This document shows positions 1 through 8,008 of a DNA stretch of 64,000 nt, piece after piece. The notes below the pieces were generated by a model, which did no database searches, was not told the DNA's origin, and saw nothing but the letters and a program-made list of their open reading frames with translations. The stretch comes from Prevotella sp. Its GTDB lineage: Bacteria > Bacillota_I > Bacilli_A > ML615J-28 > CAG-313. How positions within the stretch are numbered: position 1 is the stretch's first letter; each line of letters begins with the position of its first letter. Both the position numbers and the translations under genes were made by a program. The stretch covers positions 62,001 to 126,000 of the forward strand of contig JAMPDF010000001.1 in assembly GCA_023665755.1 (NCBI GenBank), written 5' to 3'.

Positions 1-11
1 TCAAACAAGCA

Positions 12-48
12 AAAAAAGTAAAATACACTTAGCGTATTTTACTTTTTT
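12..48 (+). terminator. Intrinsic terminator of the gene upstream of the window
   Basis: A perfect 15-bp inverted repeat (12-26 pairing with 34-48) around a 7-nt loop, AT-rich and ending in a run of T on the right arm. It most likely ends a transcript entering from the left edge and isolates spoIVA. Confidence 0.7.
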
Positions 49-50
49 AT

Positions 51-79
51 TCATAAAGGATGTACTTTTCGCATAAATT
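51..79 (+). promoter_or_regulatory. Possible sigma-E-type promoter of spoIVA
   Basis: TCATAAA at 51-57 and CATAAATT at 72-79 are separated by 14 bp. This resembles the Bacillus sigma-E signature (about KMATATT, 14 bp, CATACANT): 5 of 7 and 7 of 8 matches. spoIVA is a sigma-E gene in Bacillus subtilis, so the site fits its job. It is a weak motif and the match could be chance in AT-rich DNA. Confidence 0.45.
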
Positions 80-100
80 GAAACATAGGAGGATAAATTT

Positions 101-1579
101 ATGAGTGATAAAGTATTAAGGGATGTCGTTTCAAGAACAAAAGGCGAAGTTTACATTGGTGTAGTAGGATCAGTGAGAAGCGGGAAGTCCTCATTTATTA
201 GAAGATTTGTCGAAAAAAAGGTTTTACCTTTAGTGAATGATACTTATTCCTATGAAAAAATTCAAGATGAACTGCCACAAAGTAGTGAAGGAAAAGCAAT
301 CATGACAGTAGAACCTAAATTTATTCCAAGTAACACTGTCAAAATTACAATTGAAGAAGATATTTCCTTTCAAATGCGATTAGTGGATTGTGTTGGGTAT
401 ATCATTCCTAGCGCAAAAGGCTATTTAAATGAAGATGGTACTACAAGGCTTGTACAAACTCCATGGTTTAGTGATACAATACCATTCGAGGATGCAGCCA
501 AATTAGGTACAGAAAAGGTTATTGAATCGCATTCTAATATTGGGGTAGTGATGAGTAGTGATGGTAGTTTTGGTGAATTCACGAGACCTGAATATGAAAA
601 AGTAGAAGAACTTGTCATTGAGGATTTAAAGAAACACAATAAGCCTTTCGTTTTAGTCATTAACACAACGAAACCTGATGCCCCTGAGACCAAAGAATTG
701 GTAGAGAACCTCAGTGAAAAATATGGGGTAAGTGTCATTGCTTTAGATGTAGTGAATATGAATGAAACCGATATTGATACACTATTAAAATTGGCCATGG
801 ATGAATTTGATATTTCCGAATTGAATTTAGAAGTACCTAATTGGGTAAATGTATTAGATGATAGTTCTGCTTACAAGAGTCAGTTCAATCAGTTGGTGAA
901 CGAAACAACGGGAACATTTCGAAAAATGAAGGATGCCTTTCGGATTCAAGAAGTGCTCAAAAATAGTGAATTATTTTCAGATGTTGCTATCACAGATATA
1001 GATTCTGGAAATGGCGTGGTAAATGTAGATGTTTCTTGTTCCGATGAAATTTATAATCAAGTATTAGAAGAAATTTTGGGTGAGTCAATAGAAGATAAAG
1101 CGACCCTTATTACCTCTTTGCAAACTTTACAACAAGCTAAGCATACAGCGGATTTGGTCGGTAGTGCAATCCCTAAATTAGAACAATTGGGATATGGCAT
1201 TGCTTTACCAACTGTTGAACAGATGAAACTAGAAACACCTGAACTATTAAAAGAGGGCAGCCGTTATGGTATTAAGGTAAAGGCAAGCGCACCAATGATT
1301 CAATTGATTCAGGTGAATGTAACATCTACCTTTGAACCCATTATTGGCTCTAAAGAACAAGCAGAAGAGTTATTGCAACATATGATAGATGATTATGAAA
1401 CTGATCCAGAAAAATTATGGAATAGTGAGATTTTTGGTAGAAAATTGTGTGATGTGATATCAGATGGGATTAAATCCAAAACCAATGCTATTCCCGACCA
1501 AGTGTTGGAAAAATTCAAGGCAACAATGGAGAAAATCGTTAATTATGGTAAAGGTGGACTGATTGCGATTGTGCTTTAA
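101..1579 (+). CDS. spoIVA: Stage IV sporulation protein A (spore coat anchor ATPase)
   Basis: SpoIVA polymerises on the outer forespore membrane using ATP and anchors the spore coat basement layer. The 492-aa length equals that of the Bacillus protein. The Walker A motif GSVRSGKS is at residues 23-30, in the family position near the N-terminus, and the DCVGY segment near residue 96 follows the Walker B-like part of this TRAFAC-type ATPase. The ATG follows the SD sequence AGGAGG at a good distance. hup follows, as in Bacillus (spoIVA-hbs), which supports the call. Expression in the mother cell is expected and a sigma-E-like promoter lies just upstream. Its presence is strong evidence for an endospore former. 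Confidence 0.95.
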   Translation: MSDKVLRDVVSRTKGEVYIGVVGSVRSGKSSFIRRFVEKKVLPLVNDTYSYEKIQDELPQSSEGKAIMTVEPKFIPSNTVKITIEEDISFQMRLVDCVGYIIPSAKGYLNEDGTTRLVQTPWFSDTIPFEDAAKLGTEKVIESHSNIGVVMSSDGSFGEFTRPEYEKVEELVIEDLKKHNKPFVLVINTTKPDAPETKELVENLSEKYGVSVIALDVVNMNETDIDTLLKLAMDEFDISELNLEVPNWVNVLDDSSAYKSQFNQLVNETTGTFRKMKDAFRIQEVLKNSELFSDVAITDIDSGNGVVNVDVSCSDEIYNQVLEEILGESIEDKATLITSLQTLQQAKHTADLVGSAIPKLEQLGYGIALPTVEQMKLETPELLKEGSRYGIKVKASAPMIQLIQVNVTSTFEPIIGSKEQAEELLQHMIDDYETDPEKLWNSEIFGRKLCDVISDGIKSKTNAIPDQVLEKFKATMEKIVNYGKGGLIAIVL

Positions 1580-1605
1580 AAATATTTAAAAAATAGGCTT
1601 TTTAC

Positions 1606-1634
1606 TTGAAAAAAATGCATAAATCAATTATAAT
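1606..1634 (+). promoter_or_regulatory. Sigma-A promoter of hup
   Basis: TTGAAA (1606-1611), 17 bp, then a perfect TATAAT (1629-1634). It lies between the spoIVA stop and the hup start and gives hup its own vegetative promoter. Confidence 0.75.
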
Positions 1635-1651
1635 TAGATTGGTGATAAAAA

Positions 1652-1927
1652 ATGACAAAAAGTGAACTGATTAAAAATATCCATCGCAATAATGAACTCA
1701 ATTATGTAGACATTGAAAAAATTGTCAATGATGTTTTAACAGAAATTGCGACGGGTCTCCAAGAGGATGGAAAAGTTGTTTTGACCGGTTTTGGTACATT
1801 TGAAAAATATTATCAAGAAGGATACAATGGAATCAATCCATCTACAGGTGAAAAATTATCTGTGAATGGGAGTTATAAAATTCGTTTTTCATCAAGTAAA
1901 AAATTAAAAGATACAATGAATCAATAA
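1652..1927 (+). CDS. hup: Histone-like DNA-binding protein HU
   Basis: A 91-aa HU/IHF family protein that bends and compacts DNA as a dimer. The N-terminal helix pair (MTKSELI, then the DVLTEIATGL region), the GFGTFE turn and the beta-arm segment NPSTGEKLSVNGSYKIRFSS are all recognisable. The arm carries NPSTGE in place of the usual NPQTGE. Translation starts at the ATG after GGTGAT, an SD variant that pairs with the extended 16S 3' end, 5 nt upstream. It follows spoIVA as hbs does in Bacillus but has its own promoter and terminator, so it is probably monocistronic. Confidence 0.93.
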   Translation: MTKSELIKNIHRNNELNYVDIEKIVNDVLTEIATGLQEDGKVVLTGFGTFEKYYQEGYNGINPSTGEKLSVNGSYKIRFSSSKKLKDTMNQ

Positions 1928-1945
1928 AATAGCATCATAAAAAAT

Positions 1946-1973
1946 AAAACACTTTCAAACTGAAAGTGTTTTT
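1946..1973. terminator. Bidirectional terminator between hup and galM
   Basis: A perfect 12-bp stem (1946-1957 with 1961-1972) with a 3-nt loop, A-rich on the left and T-rich on the right. It can end hup on the + strand and the convergent epimerase gene on the - strand. Confidence 0.8.
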
Positions 1974-1978
1974 GTTGC

Positions 1979-2857
1979 TTAGAAGAACTGAATTTGATAT
2001 GAAATCAATTTCATTTCCTGTGGTTGAAGACAAATTTGATATTGTTTGCTTTCAAATTGGCCATTATGTTGGCTAGGGTCAGCACAACCAATCCATGGCT
2101 CAACACAAATCAAGTTGGCTTTTACATGATTAGGTGTCCAAATACCTAGCATAGGAAAATCATTGAATTCAAAAGCAACTCCATGGTTATGTTTAGGATT
2201 GACAAGTTGCACATAATGGGTAGTCAAATGATCGAATACTAAGGCATCATTGCTATAGTCATCGTAGCAAAGTGGTAATTCTTTTAGGGCATCAAAATGT
2301 CGGGCAATCCGTTGAAAATCAATTGTTCCATTGGATAAATTGACACTTGGACAGTCATATGTACCTGCTTCTCCAAAAATGAGTTTATAATCTTCAAATT
2401 TCTCATTAGGGAAAAGGGGAACCTTAAAAGCAGGGTGTAATCCTAAATGAAAAGGCATTGTTGTCTCAGATAAGTTTTTGATAACAATATAACTTTTTAG
2501 CACATTTCCATGAATTTGATAGGTAATATCCATTTGGAAAAGAAATGGATAAATTTCTAAATCTTCATGACTTGCTGTATAAGTAAGTGTAATAGAAGAT
2601 GTTTCGATATGTTGCAAAGTAAATTCGCGATCACGGATGAATCCATGTTTTTTCATTGGATAAGATTTTCCTTGAATCGTACAACTTCCCCCTAAAATAG
2701 CACCAATATTGGGGAACAAAATAGGTGCAGAGCGATTCCAAAAAGCAGGATTAGCATCGTGAAGATAATCAATATTTTGATAGCGAATAGCTTGAATCTC
2801 TGCTCCATGTGTAGCAATTGTAACAACTAAATCTTGATTTTGAATGGTATAATGCAT
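1979..2857 (-). CDS. Aldose 1-epimerase family protein (LacX/GalM-like)
   Basis: A 292-aa protein of the galactose mutarotase-like fold, which interconverts alpha and beta anomers of aldoses. The conserved blocks are HGFIRDREF near residue 72, GLHPAF near 143, and VEPWIGCADP near 253, typical of the LacX branch rather than classical GalM. The ATG at 2857 has GAGGTG as SD 8 nt upstream. It is one of only two genes on the left arm that oppose the local replication direction. The true sugar substrate cannot be read from the sequence. Confidence 0.85.
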   Translation of the reverse strand: MHYTIQNQDLVVTIATHGAEIQAIRYQNIDYLHDANPAFWNRSAPILFPNIGAILGGSCTIQGKSYPMKKHGFIRDREFTLQHIETSSITLTYTASHEDLEIYPFLFQMDITYQIHGNVLKSYIVIKNLSETTMPFHLGLHPAFKVPLFPNEKFEDYKLIFGEAGTYDCPSVNLSNGTIDFQRIARHFDALKELPLCYDDYSNDALVFDHLTTHYVQLVNPKHNHGVAFEFNDFPMLGIWTPNHVKANLICVEPWIGCADPSQHNGQFESKQYQICLQPQEMKLISYQIQFF

Positions 2858-2881
2858 AATTTCACCTCAATTTTTCGCTAT

Positions 2882-2910
2882 ATTATATCATAAATGATTA
2901 CAAAATACAA
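2882..2910 (-). promoter_or_regulatory. Promoter of the epimerase gene, overlapping that of mscL
   Basis: On the minus strand TTGTAT, 17 bp, TATAAT. It overlaps head to head with the mscL promoter (2897-2925), so the two polymerases probably compete. The -35 is weak (3 of 6). Confidence 0.5.
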
Positions 2911-2925
2911 AACTTATGGTATAAT
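2897..2925 (+). promoter_or_regulatory. Extended -10 promoter of mscL
   Basis: ATTACA (2897-2902), 17 bp, TATAAT (2920-2925), with the extended -10 TGG directly before it. Confidence 0.65.
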
Positions 2926-2979
2926 AGATATAAATTCTTAGGAAAAGACCTAATAATTTGAATGAAAAGGAGAGTAATG

Positions 2980-3522
2980 ATGAAGAAAAAAGGTATTTTT
3001 AGTGAATTTATAGCGTTTATCAATAAGGGAAATGCATTAGCACTTGCTATAGGTGTCATTATTGGTGGTGCATTTAGTAACATTGTGACGGCTATCAATA
3101 AAAGCATTATTTCACCATTGATTGCGGCAATTATCGGTGAAAAAAGTCTTGCAGAAAATGAGGCATTGTGGACAGTCTTGAAAACAAGAGCGGCTGAACA
3201 AGCCGATGTGGAAGCAGGTCTTGCATCAAGTTTAGGAGATAAGATTCCTTCTGTGTATATTTCGTGGGGTGCATTTATTCAAGCAGTCATTGATTTTTTA
3301 CTTATTGCTTTGATTTTGTTTGCTATTATTAAAATAGTAACAGCCATTTTTAATAGAGCCAAAGCTGCAAAAGAAAAATTAATGAAAAAAGAGGAACCAC
3401 AACCTGAACCAGTTGTGGAAGAACCAGTCGTAGAAAATTTGCCTGTTGAAGATCCAGTGGATGTACAGTTATTAAAAGAAATTCGCGACTTGTTGAAGGA
3501 AAATCAAAATCACCCTGAATAA
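2980..3522 (+). CDS. mscL: Large-conductance mechanosensitive channel MscL
   Basis: MscL is the pentameric emergency valve that opens under high membrane tension after hypo-osmotic shock. The N-terminal amphipathic segment and first membrane helix carry the signature GNALALAIGVIIGGAF, and the second membrane helix is near residues 98-117. The periplasmic loop is long and the C-terminus carries an acidic, Pro-Glu-Val-rich linker before a final helix (QLLKEIRDLL), making it longer (about 180 aa) than the usual 130-150. In-frame ATGs occur at 2962, 2977 and 2980. The SD AAGGAGA at 2967-2973 lies inside the longest version, so 2980 (or 2977) is the likely start. Confidence 0.92.
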   Translation: MKKKGIFSEFIAFINKGNALALAIGVIIGGAFSNIVTAINKSIISPLIAAIIGEKSLAENEALWTVLKTRAAEQADVEAGLASSLGDKIPSVYISWGAFIQAVIDFLLIALILFAIIKIVTAIFNRAKAAKEKLMKKEEPQPEPVVEEPVVENLPVEDPVDVQLLKEIRDLLKENQNHPE

Positions 3523-3551
3523 GGCGATTCGGGTTAGTTTATATTTACTCA

Positions 3552-3595
3552 AAAAAGACAAATAGTGGTAGATACTGCTATTTGTCTTTTTCTTT
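3552..3595 (+). terminator. Terminator of mscL
   Basis: A perfect 14-bp stem (3552-3565 with 3578-3591), loop of 12 nt, and a T-rich right flank. Confidence 0.85.
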
Positions 3596-3644
3596 TAGCG
3601 CTATATGTTCTTTATTTTAAAATGGTTCATAAAATGTATTGGTG

Positions 3645-5537
3645 ATGAACTTGTTAATCAAGAAAAGAATATTGATATCTTATATAATAATTATTTTTGC
3701 TTTTGGCATGCTATTTGCCAAACTAGCTTATGTCAAAATTGATAAAGGTACAGAATACTACAAAAGGGCACTCGATTTATGGACAAGAAGTGCACCAATT
3801 GAAGGAAGACGGGGAAATATTTATGACCGAAATGGTAACTTAATTGTGGGCAGTAAACTGACGCCTACACTTGTTGCTATTCCTAAGCAAGTTAAGGATA
3901 AAATGTCTGCCGCTCAATCTATTGCAAAAATTGTCGGATGTACTACCGAAAAAATATTGCAACATTTAAATAAATCGGTATCGGTTGAAATATTGAAACC
4001 AGAAGCACAAAAAATTACGGTAGAAATGGCAATGGAAATTGCTAAGCTTGATTTAGATGGCATTTATATTGTGGGAGATAGTTCTAGGTATTATCCCTAT
4101 CCGACATGTCTTGCTCAGGTTATCGGAATAGTTGGTATAGATAATCAAGGTATTTCTGGAATTGAATATATCTATGATAGTTATTTAAAAGGAAAAAAAG
4201 GTGCATTACAGATATTTACTGATGCGCATGGGGATTCCATAGATGATTTTAGTGGTCACTATGATAGTGCATCTAGTGGTTTTGATTTATATTTGACAAT
4301 TGATTTAAATATTCAATTGACACTTGAGCGAGTCATGGAAAACGCCTATGTACGTTATACGCCCAATGATGTAGTAGGGCTTGTTTTAAATCCAAAGACA
4401 AGTGAAGTACTTGCAATGGCATCACGTCCCACCTTTGATTTAGAGCATTATCAAGACTATGCTCAAGAAATCTATAATCGTAATTTACCCATTTGGAAGT
4501 CGTATGAACCAGGCAGTACCTTTAAAATATGTACCTTTTCAGCAGGGCTTGAGGAAAATGTGTTTAGTCTAGAGGAAACTTTTCATGACCCAGGATATAT
4601 GGTTATTGATGGTACACGGATTAGAGATTGGAAAAAAGGTGGACATGGGACCGAGACATTTCTACAAGTGTTGGAAAATTCATGCAATCCTGGTTTTATG
4701 ACTATTGGTATGCGACTCGGAAAGGAAAAACTATTTGAATATATTCGTAATTTTGGGTATGGTTCAAAAACGGGCATAGATTTATTAGGGGAGAGTGCAG
4801 GTATTTTATTTCGCACGGATCAAATAGGCAATGTTGAATTAGCAACGGCTTCTTTTGGTCAAGGGAATTCAGCTACACCACTTCAGATATTAAATGCGGC
4901 CTGTGCTGCTGTCAATGGAGGACGTCTATATCAACCCTATATTTTAAAGGCGATTGGTAGTGGTTCTGTGATGCAAGTGGAAAAAGAACCTACATTGATT
5001 CGGCAAGTTATTTCTGAAGAAACCTCTCAAAAAGTAGCTTATGCCTTGGAGTCTGTCGTTGCTAAAGGAACAGGAAGAACGAGTTTTTTATCGGGTTACC
5101 GAGTAGGAGGAAAAACGGGTACGGCCCAGATTGCGGAAAACGGGCATTATGTGGATGGAAAATATATTTTATCATATCTAGGAATAGCTCCAATGGATGA
5201 TCCAAGTGTTGCTGTATATATGGCCATAGAAAATCCTCATAATGCTATTCAGTATGGGGGGACTACTGTAGGACCACTCGTAAAAGAAGTTTTGAGTGAA
5301 TCACTTGCTTTTTTAAAAGTGAAAAAAAGAACTGATGAAATTTCTTATGAGGCAAGACCATGGATAGATAAAAAAATATATAAGGTTCAAGATTATACGG
5401 GTGTATCGGTTAAAGAAATTCAAAGAACAAGTAATTATCAAATTGTGATTCAGGGAAATGGCAATATAGTGCTAAGCCAAATGCCAGAAGCGGGTGAATC
5501 CATTATTGAGGGTGGCACTGTTATTTTATATACATAA
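3645..5537 (+). CDS. spoVD: Class B penicillin-binding protein, SpoVD/FtsI type
   Basis: A peptidoglycan transpeptidase of about 630 aa. The order is: an N-terminal membrane helix (residues ~8-26), the PBP dimerisation domain starting with GRRGNIYDRNG, the transpeptidase domain with the SxxK serine in GSTFK, then SCN and KTGTA, and one C-terminal PASTA domain (last ~55 residues). A PASTA-bearing class B PBP directly before murE-mraY-murD matches spoVD in Bacillus, where it builds spore cortex. A vegetative septal role as FtsI cannot be excluded because no second PBP is seen here. The start is uncertain: TTG 3639, GTG 3642, ATG 3645 and TTG 3651 are in frame. The only SD-like element, GGTGAT at 3641-3646, would fit TTG 3651 best, but I keep the ATG. 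Confidence 0.88.
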   Translation: MNLLIKKRILISYIIIIFAFGMLFAKLAYVKIDKGTEYYKRALDLWTRSAPIEGRRGNIYDRNGNLIVGSKLTPTLVAIPKQVKDKMSAAQSIAKIVGCTTEKILQHLNKSVSVEILKPEAQKITVEMAMEIAKLDLDGIYIVGDSSRYYPYPTCLAQVIGIVGIDNQGISGIEYIYDSYLKGKKGALQIFTDAHGDSIDDFSGHYDSASSGFDLYLTIDLNIQLTLERVMENAYVRYTPNDVVGLVLNPKTSEVLAMASRPTFDLEHYQDYAQEIYNRNLPIWKSYEPGSTFKICTFSAGLEENVFSLEETFHDPGYMVIDGTRIRDWKKGGHGTETFLQVLENSCNPGFMTIGMRLGKEKLFEYIRNFGYGSKTGIDLLGESAGILFRTDQIGNVELATASFGQGNSATPLQILNAACAAVNGGRLYQPYILKAIGSGSVMQVEKEPTLIRQVISEETSQKVAYALESVVAKGTGRTSFLSGYRVGGKTGTAQIAENGHYVDGKYILSYLGIAPMDDPSVAVYMAIENPHNAIQYGGTTVGPLVKEVLSESLAFLKVKKRTDEISYEARPWIDKKIYKVQDYTGVSVKEIQRTSNYQIVIQGNGNIVLSQMPEAGESIIEGGTVILYT

Positions 5538-5550
5538 AAAGGAGAAACGT

Positions 5551-7035
5551 ATGAAAATTAGTGAATATATGAAAACGTATCGTGATGAAGTAATTTCCTA
5601 TGATCACGATGTATCGGGTATTTTTGAAGATTCTAGAGAAGTAATCGAAAATGGTGTTTTTATCGCGATTCAAGGGTATACAGTAGATGGAAAGCAATAT
5701 ATCCAAGATGCGATTCGTTTGGGGGCAAAAACAATTGTATTTGAGAAGAATACATATCGACCTGAGTATTCGGCATATGTCAACTATATTGCAGTAGAAA
5801 GCGTTAAAGTGGAACTAGCAAGATTATTAAAATGGTTCTATCAGGACAAAGCGTATCCTCAAATGATTGGTATAACTGGCACGAATGGAAAAACGACTGT
5901 TAGCGAATTGGTGTATCAATTTTTGAAGACGAAGGAAGAAAATGTATTGTATTTAGGAACGGGTAAAATCAAGTCATATTTAGGTAAGGAAGTCGTTACT
6001 CCCTCTTTAAATACTACTCCTCGTTTATCTGTTTTGTATCATCAGATGTTTTCAGCAGATTACCACTATGTTGTAATGGAAGTATCTAGTCAAGGAATTG
6101 CAGAAGGTAGAGTGTTAGGTATTCCATTTGATATTGCCTGCTTAACCAATATTACTCAAGACCATCTAGATTATCATCAGAATATGGATGCATATGCTTT
6201 TGAAAAACTAAAATTGGCTTTATCGTTATCAGAAAATAACACATTGATATTGAATCAAGAATCGGCATATTATGCATGGTTTATCCAAGCATCGCTTGCT
6301 AAGTGTAAGACTTATTCATCTAGTCCTTTTTGTGCATATGCACATGCAATTGGAAAAGTAGTATCCTTTAATAAAGAAGGGATGCTGTTGGAAATTTGGC
6401 AAAATGGTGTGTATCAACCAGCACAAACACATTTGATTGGTGAATTCAATGTAGATAATATTTTAGCTAGTTTATTGATTATTGAAAGCTTAGACTTTCA
6501 CAAAAATGATTTTATACAATTTTTGCCATCTTTTTTCCCTGTGAAAGGAAGAATGAATGTATACGAACTTCAACTGCCAGAAAAGGATATTTATGTAGTG
6601 ATTGACTATGCGCATACACCAGACGGGGTAAAAAATGCTTTAATCAGTTTACGAAAATTAACGTCACAAAGATTAATTACTGTAATTGGTTGTGGTGGAA
6701 ACCGTGATCAAGACAAGCGTCCAAAAATTGGAAAAATAGTAGCAGAATTATCAGATTATGCTTATTTTACAGAAGATAATTCCCGGTCTGAACCACTCGT
6801 TTCTATACTAGGTGATATTGTAAAAGGAGTAAGTCAATCGAATTATCAGATTATAGAAGATCGTGCTCAAGCGATAGATAGCGCCATTGCCTCAGCCCGA
6901 TCCAATGATATTATTGTTCTTTTAGGAAAGGGTGAAGAAACTGAAATTATTGGTGAAATTGTTAAGTCATTTTCTGACATAGAGTATATAGAATCGCGAG
7001 GAGGAAAGCTATGTTTACATCCTTTTACGCACTAA
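5551..7035 (+). CDS. murE: UDP-MurNAc-tripeptide synthetase MurE
   Basis: A 494-aa Mur ligase adding the third residue to UDP-MurNAc-L-Ala-D-Glu with ATP. The P-loop GTNGKTT is at ~110-116, the EVSSQG block and the TNITQDHLDYH block follow, and GKGEE is near the C-terminus. The specificity loop reads DNSRSEP. The Arg is that of meso-diaminopimelate-type enzymes (DNPR), not of lysine types, though Ser replaces Pro. The inferred substrate is therefore meso-DAP. ATG 5551 follows AAAGGAGA, 13 nt after the previous stop. The 3' end overlaps mraY by 25 nt, indicating translational coupling. Confidence 0.94.
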   Translation: MKISEYMKTYRDEVISYDHDVSGIFEDSREVIENGVFIAIQGYTVDGKQYIQDAIRLGAKTIVFEKNTYRPEYSAYVNYIAVESVKVELARLLKWFYQDKAYPQMIGITGTNGKTTVSELVYQFLKTKEENVLYLGTGKIKSYLGKEVVTPSLNTTPRLSVLYHQMFSADYHYVVMEVSSQGIAEGRVLGIPFDIACLTNITQDHLDYHQNMDAYAFEKLKLALSLSENNTLILNQESAYYAWFIQASLAKCKTYSSSPFCAYAHAIGKVVSFNKEGMLLEIWQNGVYQPAQTHLIGEFNVDNILASLLIIESLDFHKNDFIQFLPSFFPVKGRMNVYELQLPEKDIYVVIDYAHTPDGVKNALISLRKLTSQRLITVIGCGGNRDQDKRPKIGKIVAELSDYAYFTEDNSRSEPLVSILGDIVKGVSQSNYQIIEDRAQAIDSAIASARSNDIIVLLGKGEETEIIGEIVKSFSDIEYIESRGGKLCLHPFTH

Positions 7036-8003
7036 TTGCATTAAGTATCATTGGCATTCTTTTTGGAATGGCACTATTTCAGGTGATGATTCCTTTATTA
7101 TATCGCTTAAAATTTGGTCAAAGCATTCGAGAAGAAGGTCCTGTAAGACATTTATCCAAAAAAGGGACTCCTACAATGGGAGGACTCGTCATTTTGATAC
7201 AAACCTTATTTTTGTTTATCACTTTTTTACTTATCAATCGTCAGCAATTGTCATATGAGTATCAGATCATACTATTATTTTTAATGGTCTTTATAGGCTT
7301 TGGTGTGATTGGCTTTTGGGATGATTTCTTGATTGTTGTCAAAAAAAATAACCATGGACTTTCAGCAAAACTGAAATTTGTATTGCAATTGGCGATCAGT
7401 GCTTTGGCATATATTCTCGTCATAGAATCAAGAGGTGGCAGCTGGATTAATTTCTTTGGTACCCCCTTAAAGTTATCTTTTGCATATGGTCTATTTATTG
7501 TGATTGGTTTTGCAGGGTGTTCTAATGCCACTAATCTGACAGATGGTATTGATGGTTTATTGGGTGGCACTGGCATCATTAGTTTTACTGGTATTATGGT
7601 ACTTGCTCTACATCAACAAAATAGCATTGTATTCTTTCTGGCCGTAAGCATAGTGATAGCACTTTTCTCATTTTTGGTATTCAATTTACCCAAAGCACAT
7701 ATTTTTATGGGAGATACTGGTTCATTAGCCATTGGGGGGATTTTGTTTGCTATGCTGATAGCACTCAATCAAGAAGTGTTGATTTTCTTTTTTGGTTTTG
7801 TTTATTTTGTAGAGACGATTTCTGTCATGCTACAAGTTTGGTTTTTCAAGCGAACCAAAGGGGACCGAATATTTAAAATGACACCGCTTCATCATCACTT
7901 TGAATTGATGGGATGGAAAGAGGCAAGTATTGATGTATTTTTTTGGACGATCCAAGCAGGAATGACGATTCTGGGAATCTGGTTAGGGGTGAAATTATTT
8001 TAG
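7011..8003 (+). CDS. mraY: Phospho-MurNAc-pentapeptide transferase MraY
   Basis: An integral membrane enzyme transferring phospho-MurNAc-pentapeptide to undecaprenyl phosphate (lipid I formation). It has about 10 hydrophobic segments in 330 aa. Family signatures are GTPTMGG near residue 51, FWDDF near 102, NLTDGIDGL near 175, FMGDTGSLAIGG near 233 and the HHHFELMGWKE block near 295. ATG 7011 follows GAGGAGG and lies inside the end of murE. It continues the murE-mraY-murD order of the dcw cluster. Confidence 0.95.
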   Translation: MFTSFYALIALSIIGILFGMALFQVMIPLLYRLKFGQSIREEGPVRHLSKKGTPTMGGLVILIQTLFLFITFLLINRQQLSYEYQIILLFLMVFIGFGVIGFWDDFLIVVKKNNHGLSAKLKFVLQLAISALAYILVIESRGGSWINFFGTPLKLSFAYGLFIVIGFAGCSNATNLTDGIDGLLGGTGIISFTGIMVLALHQQNSIVFFLAVSIVIALFSFLVFNLPKAHIFMGDTGSLAIGGILFAMLIALNQEVLIFFFGFVYFVETISVMLQVWFFKRTKGDRIFKMTPLHHHFELMGWKEASIDVFFWTIQAGMTILGIWLGVKLF

Positions 8004-8008
8004 AAAAG

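Noticed and set aside
421..798. Antisense open frame inside spoIVA, and similar frames opposite other large genes
   Set aside because: Composition is that of the complementary strand of a real gene; no SD, no family features.
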